From assembly GCF_042701255.1 (NCBI RefSeq), contig NZ_CP170554.1, forward strand, positions 1,054,001 through 1,118,000: a DNA stretch of 64,000 nucleotides, in the 5' to 3' direction. Origin of the DNA: Tahibacter sp042701255 (lineage in GTDB: Bacteria > Pseudomonadota > Gammaproteobacteria > Xanthomonadales > Rhodanobacteraceae). Of this stretch, positions 10,110-19,798 are shown in pieces. Both the position numbers and the translations under genes were made by a program. Numbering within the stretch: position 1 is the first letter of the stretch; the number at the start of each line of letters is the position of its first letter. The notes beneath the pieces were generated by a model that ran no database searches, was not told where the DNA came from, and was given only the letters and a program-made list of their open reading frames with translations.

Positions 10110-11462
10110 ATGAATCTTGCCGCTACGGCGCCGCAGTCAGATACGGATCTGAACCTCGATCCGTACTGGATGCCGTTCACGCACAACCGCTATTTCAAGC
10201 ATCACCGCCCGCTGGACCGCCTGCTCGTCGGCGCGGAAGGCGCCTACTACACCACGGTCGAAGGCCAGCGCCTGTTCGACTGCCTGTCCGGCCTGTGGTG
10301 TTCGTCGCTGGGTCATCGCGATCCGCGCATCGTCGAGGCGGTCAAGGCCCAGCTCGACAAGGCCGACTACATCCCCGCATTCCAGGTCGCCAGCCCCGAT
10401 ACGTTCCGGCTGGCCGAGCGCATCGCCGCGGTCGCGCCGGGCGATCTGAACCGCGTGTTCTTCACCAACTCGGGTTCCGAGGCCGTCGATACCGCGGTCA
10501 AGATCGCGATCGCCTATCACCGCCTGCGCGGCGAGGCGTCGCGCACGCGCATCATCGGCCGCGAGAAGGGCTATCACGGCGTCGGCATAGCCGGCATCTC
10601 GGCGGGCGGCATGGTCGCCAACCGCAAGATGTTCGCGCCGCTGATGCTGCCGGGCGTGGATCACCTGCCGCATACGCACAACCTCAAGGAAATGGCCTTT
10701 TCGCGCGGTCAGCCGACCTGGGGCGCGCATCTGGCCGACGAGCTGGAGCGCCTCGTCGCGCTGCACGACGCCTCGACGATCGCCGCGGTCATCGTCGAGC
10801 CCATGCAGGGCTCGGTCGGCGTGGTCGTGCCGCCGCAGGGCTATCTGCAGCGTCTGCGCGAGATCTGCACGAAGCACGGCATCCTGCTGATCTTCGACGA
10901 AGTGATCTGCGGCTTCGGCCGCATGGGCGACTGGTTCGGCGCGCAGGCCTTCGGCGCCACGCCGGACCTGATGACCTTCGCCAAGTGCGTCAACAACGGC
11001 ACCGTGCCGATGGGCGGCGTCATCGCGACGGATGCGGTCTACGACGCCTTCATGCAGGGACCGGAATATTCGGTCGAACTGTTCCACGGCTATACCTATT
11101 CGGCGCATGCGCTGGCCGTGGCCGCGGCGCACGCGACTCTCGACATCCTGCATTCCGATGCGGTGCCGCAGCGCTTCGCCGAGCTCGGTCGCAAGATCGA
11201 GGATGCCGCGCATTCGCTGAAAGGCGAGCCCAACGTCATCGACATCCGCAACTGCGGCGCCGCCGCCGCGGTGGAGCTGTCGTCGATTCCGGGCCAGCCC
11301 GGCCTGCGCGGTCTGCGTCTGTTCGAGGAAGGTCTCAAGCGCGGCCTGCTGCTGCGCTTCACCGGCGACACGATCGCGATGGCGCCGCCGGTCATCACCA
11401 CCGATGCGGAGCTCGCGCAGATGTTCGACGGCGTGCGCGCGGCGATACGCGCCGTAGCCTGA
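10110..11462 (+). CDS. Omega-amino acid (beta-alanine):pyruvate aminotransferase, class III PLP enzyme
   Basis: The 450-residue protein transfers the amino group of an omega-amino acid such as beta-alanine to pyruvate, giving malonate semialdehyde. It shows the class III layout: YWMPFTHNRYFK at the start, FFTNSGSEAVDTAVKIA for cofactor phosphate binding, IVEPMQGSVGV, the LIFDEVICGFGRMG motif with its PLP aspartate, and DLMTFAKCVNNG with K292 as the Schiff-base lysine. The ATG at 10110 begins where the family similarity starts. Its neighbours (an MmsA-type dehydrogenase downstream and a beta-ureidopropionase-like enzyme after that) make beta-alanine the likely donor. Beta-aminoisobutyrate from thymine is an equally possible substrate. 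Confidence 0.9.
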   Translation: MNLAATAPQSDTDLNLDPYWMPFTHNRYFKHHRPLDRLLVGAEGAYYTTVEGQRLFDCLSGLWCSSLGHRDPRIVEAVKAQLDKADYIPAFQVASPDTFRLAERIAAVAPGDLNRVFFTNSGSEAVDTAVKIAIAYHRLRGEASRTRIIGREKGYHGVGIAGISAGGMVANRKMFAPLMLPGVDHLPHTHNLKEMAFSRGQPTWGAHLADELERLVALHDASTIAAVIVEPMQGSVGVVVPPQGYLQRLREICTKHGILLIFDEVICGFGRMGDWFGAQAFGATPDLMTFAKCVNNGTVPMGGVIATDAVYDAFMQGPEYSVELFHGYTYSAHALAVAAAHATLDILHSDAVPQRFAELGRKIEDAAHSLKGEPNVIDIRNCGAAAAVELSSIPGQPGLRGLRLFEEGLKRGLLLRFTGDTIAMAPPVITTDAELAQMFDGVRAAIRAVA

Positions 11463-11535
11463 GCCGCGACGCCGTCCACGCATCCGTCCCATAGTGCGCC
11501 GCCGCCCCGAGGCGGCCGGCGCCAGGAGAAATCCA

Positions 11536-13038
<1,503 letters not shown>

Positions 13039-13143
13039 GATCGTCCGGCGGCGCAGGCGATGCGCCGCCGGGCTGCAGGAGAAAGCAGCGCGGCACGTGA
13101 GCCTCGCTGCGAACACCGATCCGGATCTTCCTTAGAGGCCGCC

Positions 13144-14412
13144 ATGAACGCGATACCCAAGACTTCCGCCGATGCGAACGCCGCGCCGCTGCGCGTGAAC
13201 GGCCGCCGCCTCTGGGACAGCCTCATGGAAATGGCGCGGATCGGCGCGACGCCGAAAGGCGGCGTCTGCCGTCTCGCGCTGACCGATCTCGACAAGCAGG
13301 GCCGCGACCTGTTCGTGCGCTGGGCGAAAGAGGCCGGCTGCACGATCACGGTCGACAGGATGGGCAACGTGTTCGCGCGCCGCGCCGGCAAGGACGACAG
13401 CCTCACGCCGGTCGTGACCGGCTCGCACGCGGATTCGCAGCCCACCGGCGGCAAGTTCGACGGCATTTACGGTGTGCTCGGCGGGCTCGAAGTCATCCGC
13501 TCGCTCAACGACCACGGCATAGCGACGGACCGTCCCGTCGAGGTCGTGATCTGGACCAACGAGGAAGGCTCGCGCTTCGCGCCGGCCATGGTGTCCTCGG
13601 GCGTGTTCGCCGGCGTGTTCACCTTGGACTACGGACTCTCGCGCGCCGACGTCGATGGCAAGACCATGGGCGAGGAGCTCGCGCGCATCGGCTATGCGGG
13701 CGATGCGCCCGTCGGCAAGCCGATCCACGCGGCGTTCGAACTGCACATCGAGCAGGGCCCGATACTCGAAGCCGAAGACGTCACGATCGGCGTGGTTCAC
13801 GCGGCGCAGGGCCAGCGCTGGTACGAGGTCGTGCTGACCGGCCAGGAATCGCATGCCGGTCCGACGCCGATGCCGCGGCGCCGCGATGCGCTGCTGGGCG
13901 CGGCCAAAATCATCCAGCTCGTCAACGCGATCGGCCACAAGTACGCGCCGTACGCCTGCGCGACGGTCGGCATGCTGCAGGTGCATCCGAACTCGCGCAA
14001 CGTGATTCCGGGCCGCGTGTTCTTCACGGTCGACCTGCGCCATCCCGAAGACGCCGTGCTCGCGCAGATGGACGCGGACCTGCGCGCCGGCATCGCCGCC
14101 GCAGCGGACGAGGCCAAGGTCGAGGTGTCCAGGCTCGAACAGATCTTCTACTACGCGCCAGTCGCGTTCGACGCGGACTGCGTCGCCTCGGTCCGCGCCG
14201 GCGCGCAGAAATTCGGCTATTCGCACCGCAACATCGTCTCCGGCGCCGGCCACGACGCCTGCTATCTGGCCCAGGTCGCGCCGACGGCGATGGTGTTCGT
14301 CCCGTGCATCGGCGGCATCAGCCACAACGAGATCGAGGACGCGACGCCGGAATGGATAGAAGCCGGCGCGAACGTGCTGCTGCACGCGATGCTGGGGCGA
14401 GCCGGGCGCTGA
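13144..14412 (+). CDS. Zn-dependent N-carbamoyl amino acid amidohydrolase, probable beta-ureidopropionase
   Basis: A 422-residue enzyme of the M20/M28-related hydantoinase-carbamoylase family, which includes allantoate amidohydrolase and beta-ureidopropionase. Metal ligands are visible as GSHADSQPTGGKFDG (H95, D106), TNEEGSRF, ELHIEQGP and the C-terminal GGISHNE. In this setting it most likely hydrolyses N-carbamoyl-beta-alanine to beta-alanine, CO2 and ammonia, joining the dihydropyrimidinase product to the aminotransferase. An L-carbamoylase or allantoate role cannot be excluded from sequence alone. A decayed second copy of the last part of this gene lies at 15220-15328, and the rest of the pathway resumes only at 18427 after an accessory block. 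Confidence 0.88.
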   Translation: MNAIPKTSADANAAPLRVNGRRLWDSLMEMARIGATPKGGVCRLALTDLDKQGRDLFVRWAKEAGCTITVDRMGNVFARRAGKDDSLTPVVTGSHADSQPTGGKFDGIYGVLGGLEVIRSLNDHGIATDRPVEVVIWTNEEGSRFAPAMVSSGVFAGVFTLDYGLSRADVDGKTMGEELARIGYAGDAPVGKPIHAAFELHIEQGPILEAEDVTIGVVHAAQGQRWYEVVLTGQESHAGPTPMPRRRDALLGAAKIIQLVNAIGHKYAPYACATVGMLQVHPNSRNVIPGRVFFTVDLRHPEDAVLAQMDADLRAGIAAAADEAKVEVSRLEQIFYYAPVAFDADCVASVRAGAQKFGYSHRNIVSGAGHDACYLAQVAPTAMVFVPCIGGISHNEIEDATPEWIEAGANVLLHAMLGRAGR

Positions 14413-14598
14413 GACTGCGTCGATCCCTGATTTTTGGCGCGCCGTAAGTGCGGCCTGGACGGTGCTGCCCGCGAGCGGAGTAGTTGATCCGGCCCGGCGC
14501 GCGGTGGTGCTGAGAGATCGGGGGCGCTTGCGGCACGAGGAGGTTCGTGCGCGGCCACGAGATGGCGCGCGTTCACGGACAGCGAGGAGGAAGGAGCC

Positions 14599-15099
14599 AT
14601 GGCGACCTGCGCCGCCTGCGACTCGACCATTCTTTTCGGCGGCAGCCGCGTCGGCGAGCGGCGCTTCTGCAACGACACCTGCGCGCAGAGCGCCGCGCTG
14701 CTCTCGCTGGCGCAACGGCTGTCCGAAGCCGACATCGCCCAGTTCACGCGGCAACTGCACCGCGGCCCCTGTCCGCGCTGCCGAGGACCAGGTCCGGTGG
14801 ACGTGCATCGCTCGCATCAGATCTGGTCGGCGCTGCTGGTCACGCAATGGCGCAGCCTGATCCAGGTCTCCTGCCGCCGATGCGGCATCAAGGCCCAGGC
14901 GCGCGATCTCGCGATGAGCGCCGTCGTCGGCTGGTGGGGCTTCCCCTGGGGACTGCTGGTGACGCCGGTGCAGATAGGCCGCAATCTCATCGGCATGCTG
15001 CGCAGCCCCGATCCGACACGGCCCTCGACGCAGCTGACTCATCATGCCCGCCTGATCCTGGCTCATCATCTCGCCGAGAAAACGGGAGCAGGCGGATGA
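14599..15099 (+). CDS. Zinc-ribbon-like protein of unknown function
   Basis: A 166-residue protein I do not recognise. It opens with a CAACDST pair, then FCNDTC, then CPRC and a fourth pair CRRCG, the spacing of two zinc ribbons or treble clefs within the first 100 residues. A hydrophobic stretch follows (AVVGWWGFPWGLLVTPVQIG), probably one membrane-associated helix. The start lies behind a GGAGGAAGGAG ribosome site. It is the first gene of the accessory block that separates the amidohydrolase from preT. Confidence 0.7.
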   Translation: MATCAACDSTILFGGSRVGERRFCNDTCAQSAALLSLAQRLSEADIAQFTRQLHRGPCPRCRGPGPVDVHRSHQIWSALLVTQWRSLIQVSCRRCGIKAQARDLAMSAVVGWWGFPWGLLVTPVQIGRNLIGMLRSPDPTRPSTQLTHHARLILAHHLAEKTGAGG

Positions 15100-15219
15100 G
15101 TGGGGTGCTCGGTATGCGGCGGTGACGTCGGTTTCCGTTGGTCGTTGTGGAGTTGCCTGCACACACCCGGTGTCCCGAGGCTTTCTCATTTCCCGCGGCA
15201 CCTTCGCGTGCTCAACAGG

Positions 15220-15328
15220 CTGGCCCGGAATTGCGCCGACGATTGCGGGCGACGCGATGCCGGAATCGACAGAAGCCGGCGCGAACGCGCCGCTGCATGC
15301 GACGCTCGGGCGGAGCGGGCGCTTGGAG
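15220..15328 (+). pseudogene. Decayed copy of the 3' end of the carbamoyl amidohydrolase gene
   Basis: From 15251 the sequence follows bases 14338-14410 of the amidohydrolase gene with about 62 of 73 positions equal by my count. In translation PESTEAGANAPLHATLGRSGR mirrors PEWIEAGANVLLHAMLGRAGR. A shorter match at 15220-15240 (CTGGCCC, GCGCCGACG) aligns with 14266 onward, with roughly 45 bases missing between the two. No start, active site or open gene remains, so it is a relic. It ends exactly where the TIR gene's ribosome site begins. Confidence 0.75.
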
Positions 15329-15335
15329 GTTGGCG

Positions 15336-16193
15336 ATGCCGTCTGCATTTTTGAGCTATAGCCACCTCGACAAGCCTTTCGCAACCAAGCTGGCGGCGGA
15401 TCTCGAGCGTCAAGGCATCAACTGCTGGATCGACGAAAGCGGAGTACAAATCGGTGACCCGCTGCTTTCCGTGCTCGGTCGCGCGATCGGCAAAATGACG
15501 GACTTCGTCGTCGTTCTTTCTCCGACGTCCATTCAGTCCTCCTGGGTGGCCAAAGAACTGGAGATCGCGTTGAGCCGGGAGGTCAGGATCAGGCCTGTTC
15601 TGTACAAACCCTGCACGTTGCCGCTGTCACTGATCGGCAGGACTTACGCCGACTTTACGAATCCGCGCAACTACCGCGACGCCTTCAGTCAGTTGGTCAA
15701 TGGCATGGGAGTCGTTTTCAACAGAAGGGCTCTCGATGCCGGAGATCCGTCCGAGAATTTCGGGAAGGTCATCGGGCGTGCGGAAGCAAAATTCTATCCG
15801 CTGCTTTCAAAGCCGTTCCATCGACCCTTTCAGTATGTGGGAATGCGGGCCGAGCAGCTCGAAGAGCAATTGGGCGCCTCCAGGAACGAAGGAGGAAACC
15901 TTGTCGTCGAATCCGACGACTGCAGGATGTACCTGGAGGTTGAGGGCGCCTTTGTTTCCTACGTCGAAGTGGACCTGAAATGCACGGCGCCGCATGAAAT
16001 GGCAAGGGGTTTCGATTCCCAGGCTGTGCTGGGCGCTTTCAGCATCAATGCCGAGCAACTGGAGCTGGTTCGTAAGCGACTCGACTTCCATACCTACTAC
16101 GACCATCTCCGCAAGCTCAAGATTTCGGTCTGCTGCTACGAGGAAGGCATGCCCATAACGGCTGCTTTCGGTGCGAAATATTACGGAATGTAG
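15336..16193 (+). CDS. TIR-domain protein with a C-terminal domain of unknown function
   Basis: A 285-residue cytoplasmic protein. Residues 1-130 form a bacterial TIR domain: AFLSYSHLDKPFA at the start, a BB-loop-like WIDESGVQIGD, and SSWVAKELEIAL, where E74 sits at the place of the catalytic glutamate of NAD-cleaving TIRs. The remaining ~150 residues match nothing I know. The ATG at 15336 follows a perfect GGAGGT by five bases. Its codon use is visibly less GC-rich than that of its neighbours, suggesting transfer. Bacterial TIR proteins often act as antiphage NADases or as signal producers (Thoeris), but no ThsA-like partner is adjacent, so any defence role is inference. Confidence 0.85.
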   Translation: MPSAFLSYSHLDKPFATKLAADLERQGINCWIDESGVQIGDPLLSVLGRAIGKMTDFVVVLSPTSIQSSWVAKELEIALSREVRIRPVLYKPCTLPLSLIGRTYADFTNPRNYRDAFSQLVNGMGVVFNRRALDAGDPSENFGKVIGRAEAKFYPLLSKPFHRPFQYVGMRAEQLEEQLGASRNEGGNLVVESDDCRMYLEVEGAFVSYVEVDLKCTAPHEMARGFDSQAVLGAFSINAEQLELVRKRLDFHTYYDHLRKLKISVCCYEEGMPITAAFGAKYYGM

Positions 16194-16320
16194 TGGACTA
16201 GCCTTTGATGGCAGAGCCGCGAGGCTTGCGGCGGATAGAATGAGAAGGGCGCACGTAGGTTCTGTCGCCGGCGCGGCACGGCTGCGATAGGCCAATCATC
16301 CGTGTACTTCGGAGGCGAGC

Positions 16321-16980
16321 ATGAAGCCTGCACGATTAGCTTTTTTCGTCATCACAGGCGCGCTATGCGGGCTCGCCGCCTCCGCCCAGGCCAGCGACAC
16401 GAACCCGTTCGCGAACGCGCAGGTCGAGACCATCATCCGCGCGCCGAACGGCGCGGTCACCGAATGCAGTGAGTCGGCCCAGCCCGGGCAGGGCAGGACC
16501 GAGAAACTCGCGCGTCGTTCCGCGAGCCTGCGTCTCGATCCCTGCGAATGGAGTGCTGCGGTAGACCCGCGCGATCCCGATGGACCGGCCATGCTTTACC
16601 GCAACGGCGTCGATGTCGTCTGCAGCTTCGAGGGATCGTGGCAGCCCGGCGCGGCGATGGTGAAACGCGAGAGTTATGCGACACGCCTGTCCTCTCAGGG
16701 GACGGCGGCCGTGACCGTCGACAAGGACGAGGAAGCAGTCATCGCCGGCAAGACTTTCCGCCATCAGGTCCTGTCGGGTACTCCGGCCGGCCAGATGGCC
16801 CGGACTCTGCCGCGCCAGCGATTCCATGTCTGGTTCTGGTCCGCCGGCACGCGCTGGATGGAACTCGCGTGCTACGGCCCGGTAGCCGTCGTCGACGGCG
16901 ATCTGCCGGCGATCCGCGCGCTCGCGCAGTCGCTGCGTATCGGCGTGCCGGCGGCCGACGCGCCCGCGCGCAAGCCATGA
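16321..16980 (+). CDS. Secreted protein of unknown function
   Basis: The 219-residue protein begins with a clear signal peptide (MKPARLAFFVITGALCGLAA, cut near SAQASDT). The mature part has cysteines in TECSES, DPCEWS, VVCSFEG and ELACYG, likely two disulfides in the periplasm. I do not recognise the family. The start follows GGAGGCGAGC. It lies in the accessory block between the TIR gene and another secreted unknown on the same strand. Confidence 0.65.
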   Translation: MKPARLAFFVITGALCGLAASAQASDTNPFANAQVETIIRAPNGAVTECSESAQPGQGRTEKLARRSASLRLDPCEWSAAVDPRDPDGPAMLYRNGVDVVCSFEGSWQPGAAMVKRESYATRLSSQGTAAVTVDKDEEAVIAGKTFRHQVLSGTPAGQMARTLPRQRFHVWFWSAGTRWMELACYGPVAVVDGDLPAIRALAQSLRIGVPAADAPARKP

Positions 16981-17178
16981 GCGTGGTGTTCGCCGAACTC
17001 GTCAGGGCAGAGAGTGCCGGCGAATGTGAGGCGTCTTCGCCGCGGCGCACGCATCTGACTCGCGCCGGCTTGCCGCGTCCCGCCGGCGAGGCGCCCCAAG
17101 GGTTCGTTTCCACTCGTCGCGGGTCGTTTGACTGCCCGCAGTAAACTCGCCCGGCTTTCCCGCAGAGGTCGTTTCCAG

Positions 17179-17682
17179 ATGCGTCTGTTGCTCCCGCTGT
17201 TGCTGCTGCTGTTCGCCGGAAGCGTCGTCGCGCAGGACGTCGATTCGCGAACGCTTTCGCTCGCGACCCAGGACCGTAATGGCATGTTCATGCTGACGGT
17301 CATCGCATTTCCGGACCGCACCAAAGCCACCATCAGGAATTTCTTCGAGCCGGAGCAGGATCCACCGATCGTCGACTATCCGAAAGAGCGGTTCGAGCAG
17401 CTCTGGCAGCAGGCAGACGCTCTGGATCTGGAGCGCTTCGCCGTCGTCGATGGTTCCGGCGACATAGAGCCGGCTTTTCACTACGTCGTGACTGTCATGG
17501 AAGATCGTGACGGCCAGCGGCGCGCCCGCGGCTACAGGATCCCCAAATGCGGCATCACGCCCGAGCTCGACGCTTTCGTCCAGGCAATGGCCAACGGCCT
17601 GCTGCCGCCCGGTTCGCCGGGCCTGTTCAAGCCTTGCGCGCCGACTGCGACCGCGGCGGATCCGGCGCCACCGGGCACATGA
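17179..17682 (+). CDS. Secreted protein of unknown function
   Basis: A 167-residue protein with a leucine-rich signal peptide (MRLLLPLLLLLFAGSVVAQ) and a mature part containing KERFEQLWQQADALDLERFA and two cysteines late in the chain (IPKCG, FKPCA). No known domain was recognised. I chose the ATG at 17179 because the signal peptide starts there; the frame is open upstream. It may be a periplasmic companion of the preceding secreted protein. Confidence 0.6.
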   Translation: MRLLLPLLLLLFAGSVVAQDVDSRTLSLATQDRNGMFMLTVIAFPDRTKATIRNFFEPEQDPPIVDYPKERFEQLWQQADALDLERFAVVDGSGDIEPAFHYVVTVMEDRDGQRRARGYRIPKCGITPELDAFVQAMANGLLPPGSPGLFKPCAPTATAADPAPPGT

Positions 17683-17808
17683 CATAGCAGCGCCGGTTTC
17701 TCCAGGCCGATATGGGTATCGTGCCGAAGCTGTCGTTGTTTCAATGGTCGGCGCGGCCGGACGGGTCCTTCCGTTTCGGCGGCCACATCGGGGGCTTTGG
17801 AATTCGCC

Positions 17809-18162
17809 ATGAGCAATCGAACGTTCGCTTGTCTTCACTGCCGCAAGCTGCAGCGCAAGCCGGCGGTCACGCATGGCATCCCTTGTCCGCACTGCGGCCG
17901 CGAATGCCTCTGCGTGCACTGGAAGCTGCACGTGCCGGCGCCGCGCAAGAAACGTAAGTGGGACAAGTTCTGGCAGCAGTATCTGCTCGAGCTGCGTCTG
18001 ATCGAGCAGTTCCGTGCCGGCCTGATCCGGCACTCGATGTATCTGCCGCTGCTCAACCAGTTCTGGCCTTACGTTCCGAAGAAGGCGCTGCGCAAGTCTG
18101 AGCGAGACAGCGACCGGCAGTGGCGGCGCGCGAAACTGGCCGGACGCAGGGCACTTTCGTAA
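17809..18162 (+). CDS. Small zinc-ribbon protein of unknown function
   Basis: A 117-residue protein with two CxxC pairs, FACLHCRKLQRK and IPCPHCGREC, close to the N-terminus, the pattern of a zinc ribbon. A basic, tryptophan-rich helix region follows (KKRKWDKFWQQYLLELR) and the end is very basic. It could bind nucleic acid, but this is inference. The ATG at 17809 is preferred to an in-frame TTG four codons earlier. It is the last gene of the accessory block; preT begins 264 bases downstream. Confidence 0.6.
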   Translation: MSNRTFACLHCRKLQRKPAVTHGIPCPHCGRECLCVHWKLHVPAPRKKRKWDKFWQQYLLELRLIEQFRAGLIRHSMYLPLLNQFWPYVPKKALRKSERDSDRQWRRAKLAGRRALS

Positions 18163-18426
18163 CGCCGGAAAATCGGCGCGGGAACCGGGCGCCAGTCCGC
18201 TGGCCCGGCTGCCGCAGCGCCGCTTGCACCGGCGCGGCAATGCGACTACAAGAGGCGGGTGGGGTAGACCCGCCCGGCCAGGGCGCGTCGCGCAGACGCA
18301 AGGGCCGTCTGCAGGTCTTGCTCGCATCCTCTTCCGACGATCGCGTCCGTTCCCGCCCGCCGACCTGCCGGTGGGCGCGGCACACGCGTCGTCCTGGTTT
18401 CCTCCCAGGCGCCCCCAGGAGAACGA

Positions 18427-19797
18427 ATGGACCGCAAGGATCTCGCCGACATCGCTTCCGGACGATTGTCCGTGCAGCAGCTCGCGCAGAATTTCGACGA
18501 CGTAGCCCCGCCGCTGGATCGCCAGAGCGCCCTGATCGCGGCGCAGCGCTGCTACTACTGCTACGACGCGCCGTGCATACAGGCCTGTCCGACCGGCATC
18601 GACATACCGAGCTTCATCCGCCGCATCACGACCGACAACCTGCGCGGCGCCGCTCAGGACATCCTCGGGGCCAACGTGCTCGGCGGCATGTGCGCGCGCG
18701 TCTGTCCGACCGAGATCCTTTGCGAAGGCAGCTGTGTCCGCAATACCGGCGAATCGCAGCCGGTGCAGATCGGTGCGCTGCAGCGCTACGCGACCGACTG
18801 GGTGTTCGACAGCAATACCGCGCTGTTCGAGCGCGCCGCGGCGACCGGCAAGCGCGTCGCCGTCGTCGGCGCCGGACCCGCAGGACTGTCCTGCGCGCAT
18901 GCGCTGGCGCGGGCCGGTCACGACGTCGTGATCTTCGACGCCAAGCCCAGGCCCGGCGGCCTCAACGAATACGGCATCGCCGAATACAAGGTGCTGGATT
19001 TCGCCGCACGCGAAATCGACTGGCTGCTGTCCCTCGGCGGCATCCGCTGGGAAGGCGGCCGCACGCTCGGCGACGACCTGCATCTGTCCGAGCTGCGCCG
19101 CGACTACGACGCCGTGTACCTCGGCCTGGGCCTGACCGGCGTCAACGCGCTCGGCATCGAAGGCGAGGCATTGGCCGGCGTGCGCAATGCGGTCGACTTC
19201 ATCGCCGATCTGCGCCAGTGTCCCGACCTCAGCAAGCTGCCCGTCGGCCGCCGCGTCGTCGTGATCGGCGGCGGCAACACCGCGATCGATGCAGCCGTGC
19301 AGAGCAAGAAGCTCGGCGCCGAATCGGTGACCCTGGTCTATCGCCGCGGCAGCACGAGCATGAGCGCGACCTGGGCCGAGCAGGAGTTCGCCAAGACCCA
19401 GGGTGTCAGCGTGATCGAATGGGCCCAGCCGCGGCGCATCCTCGGCGACGCCGCGGTCGCCGCGATCGAATTCGAATACACCCAGCTCGACGACGGCGGC
19501 CGCCTGCTCGGCAGCGGCGACTGCTTCACCCTCGCCGCGGACAGCGTGCTCAAGGCCATCGGCCAGACCCTGATTGCGCCGCGCACGAACGGCGACGGCA
19601 GCGCGGTGATCGAGATCCGCAGCGGCCGCATCGCGGTCAATGCGGAATTCGAGACCTCGGTGCGCGGCGTCTGGGCCGGCGGCGACTGCGTCGGCGGCAA
19701 GGTGGATCTGACGGTGCAGTCCGTCGAGGACGGCAAACTTGCCGCCCGCGCGATACATGCGCGGCTGGTCGGCGGCAACGGCACGACGGAGAACTGA
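18427..19797 (+). CDS. preT: NAD-dependent dihydropyrimidine dehydrogenase, flavin subunit PreT
   Basis: With PreA it reduces uracil and thymine to the dihydropyrimidines with NADH, the first step of reductive pyrimidine catabolism. The 456 residues resemble the small subunit of glutamate synthase. N-terminal iron-sulfur cysteines are visible in CYYCYDAPCIQACPTGIDIP and CARVCPTEILCEGSC. An FAD-binding VAVVGAGPAGLSCA follows, then an NAD site VVVIGGGNTAIDAA and a C-terminal GVWAGGDCVGGKVDLT. The stop is one base before the preA start, so the two subunits are translationally coupled. Confidence 0.95.
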   Translation: MDRKDLADIASGRLSVQQLAQNFDDVAPPLDRQSALIAAQRCYYCYDAPCIQACPTGIDIPSFIRRITTDNLRGAAQDILGANVLGGMCARVCPTEILCEGSCVRNTGESQPVQIGALQRYATDWVFDSNTALFERAAATGKRVAVVGAGPAGLSCAHALARAGHDVVIFDAKPRPGGLNEYGIAEYKVLDFAAREIDWLLSLGGIRWEGGRTLGDDLHLSELRRDYDAVYLGLGLTGVNALGIEGEALAGVRNAVDFIADLRQCPDLSKLPVGRRVVVIGGGNTAIDAAVQSKKLGAESVTLVYRRGSTSMSATWAEQEFAKTQGVSVIEWAQPRRILGDAAVAAIEFEYTQLDDGGRLLGSGDCFTLAADSVLKAIGQTLIAPRTNGDGSAVIEIRSGRIAVNAEFETSVRGVWAGGDCVGGKVDLTVQSVEDGKLAARAIHARLVGGNGTTEN

Positions 19798-19798
19798 G

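Noticed and set aside
15122..15361. Short open frame over the amidohydrolase relic
   Set aside because: It reads part of the relic in the old frame but has no ribosome site, no active-site residues and overlaps the TIR start.
15336..16193. Thoeris system
   Set aside because: Thoeris needs a ThsA NAD-binding partner next to the TIR gene; none is found in the block.
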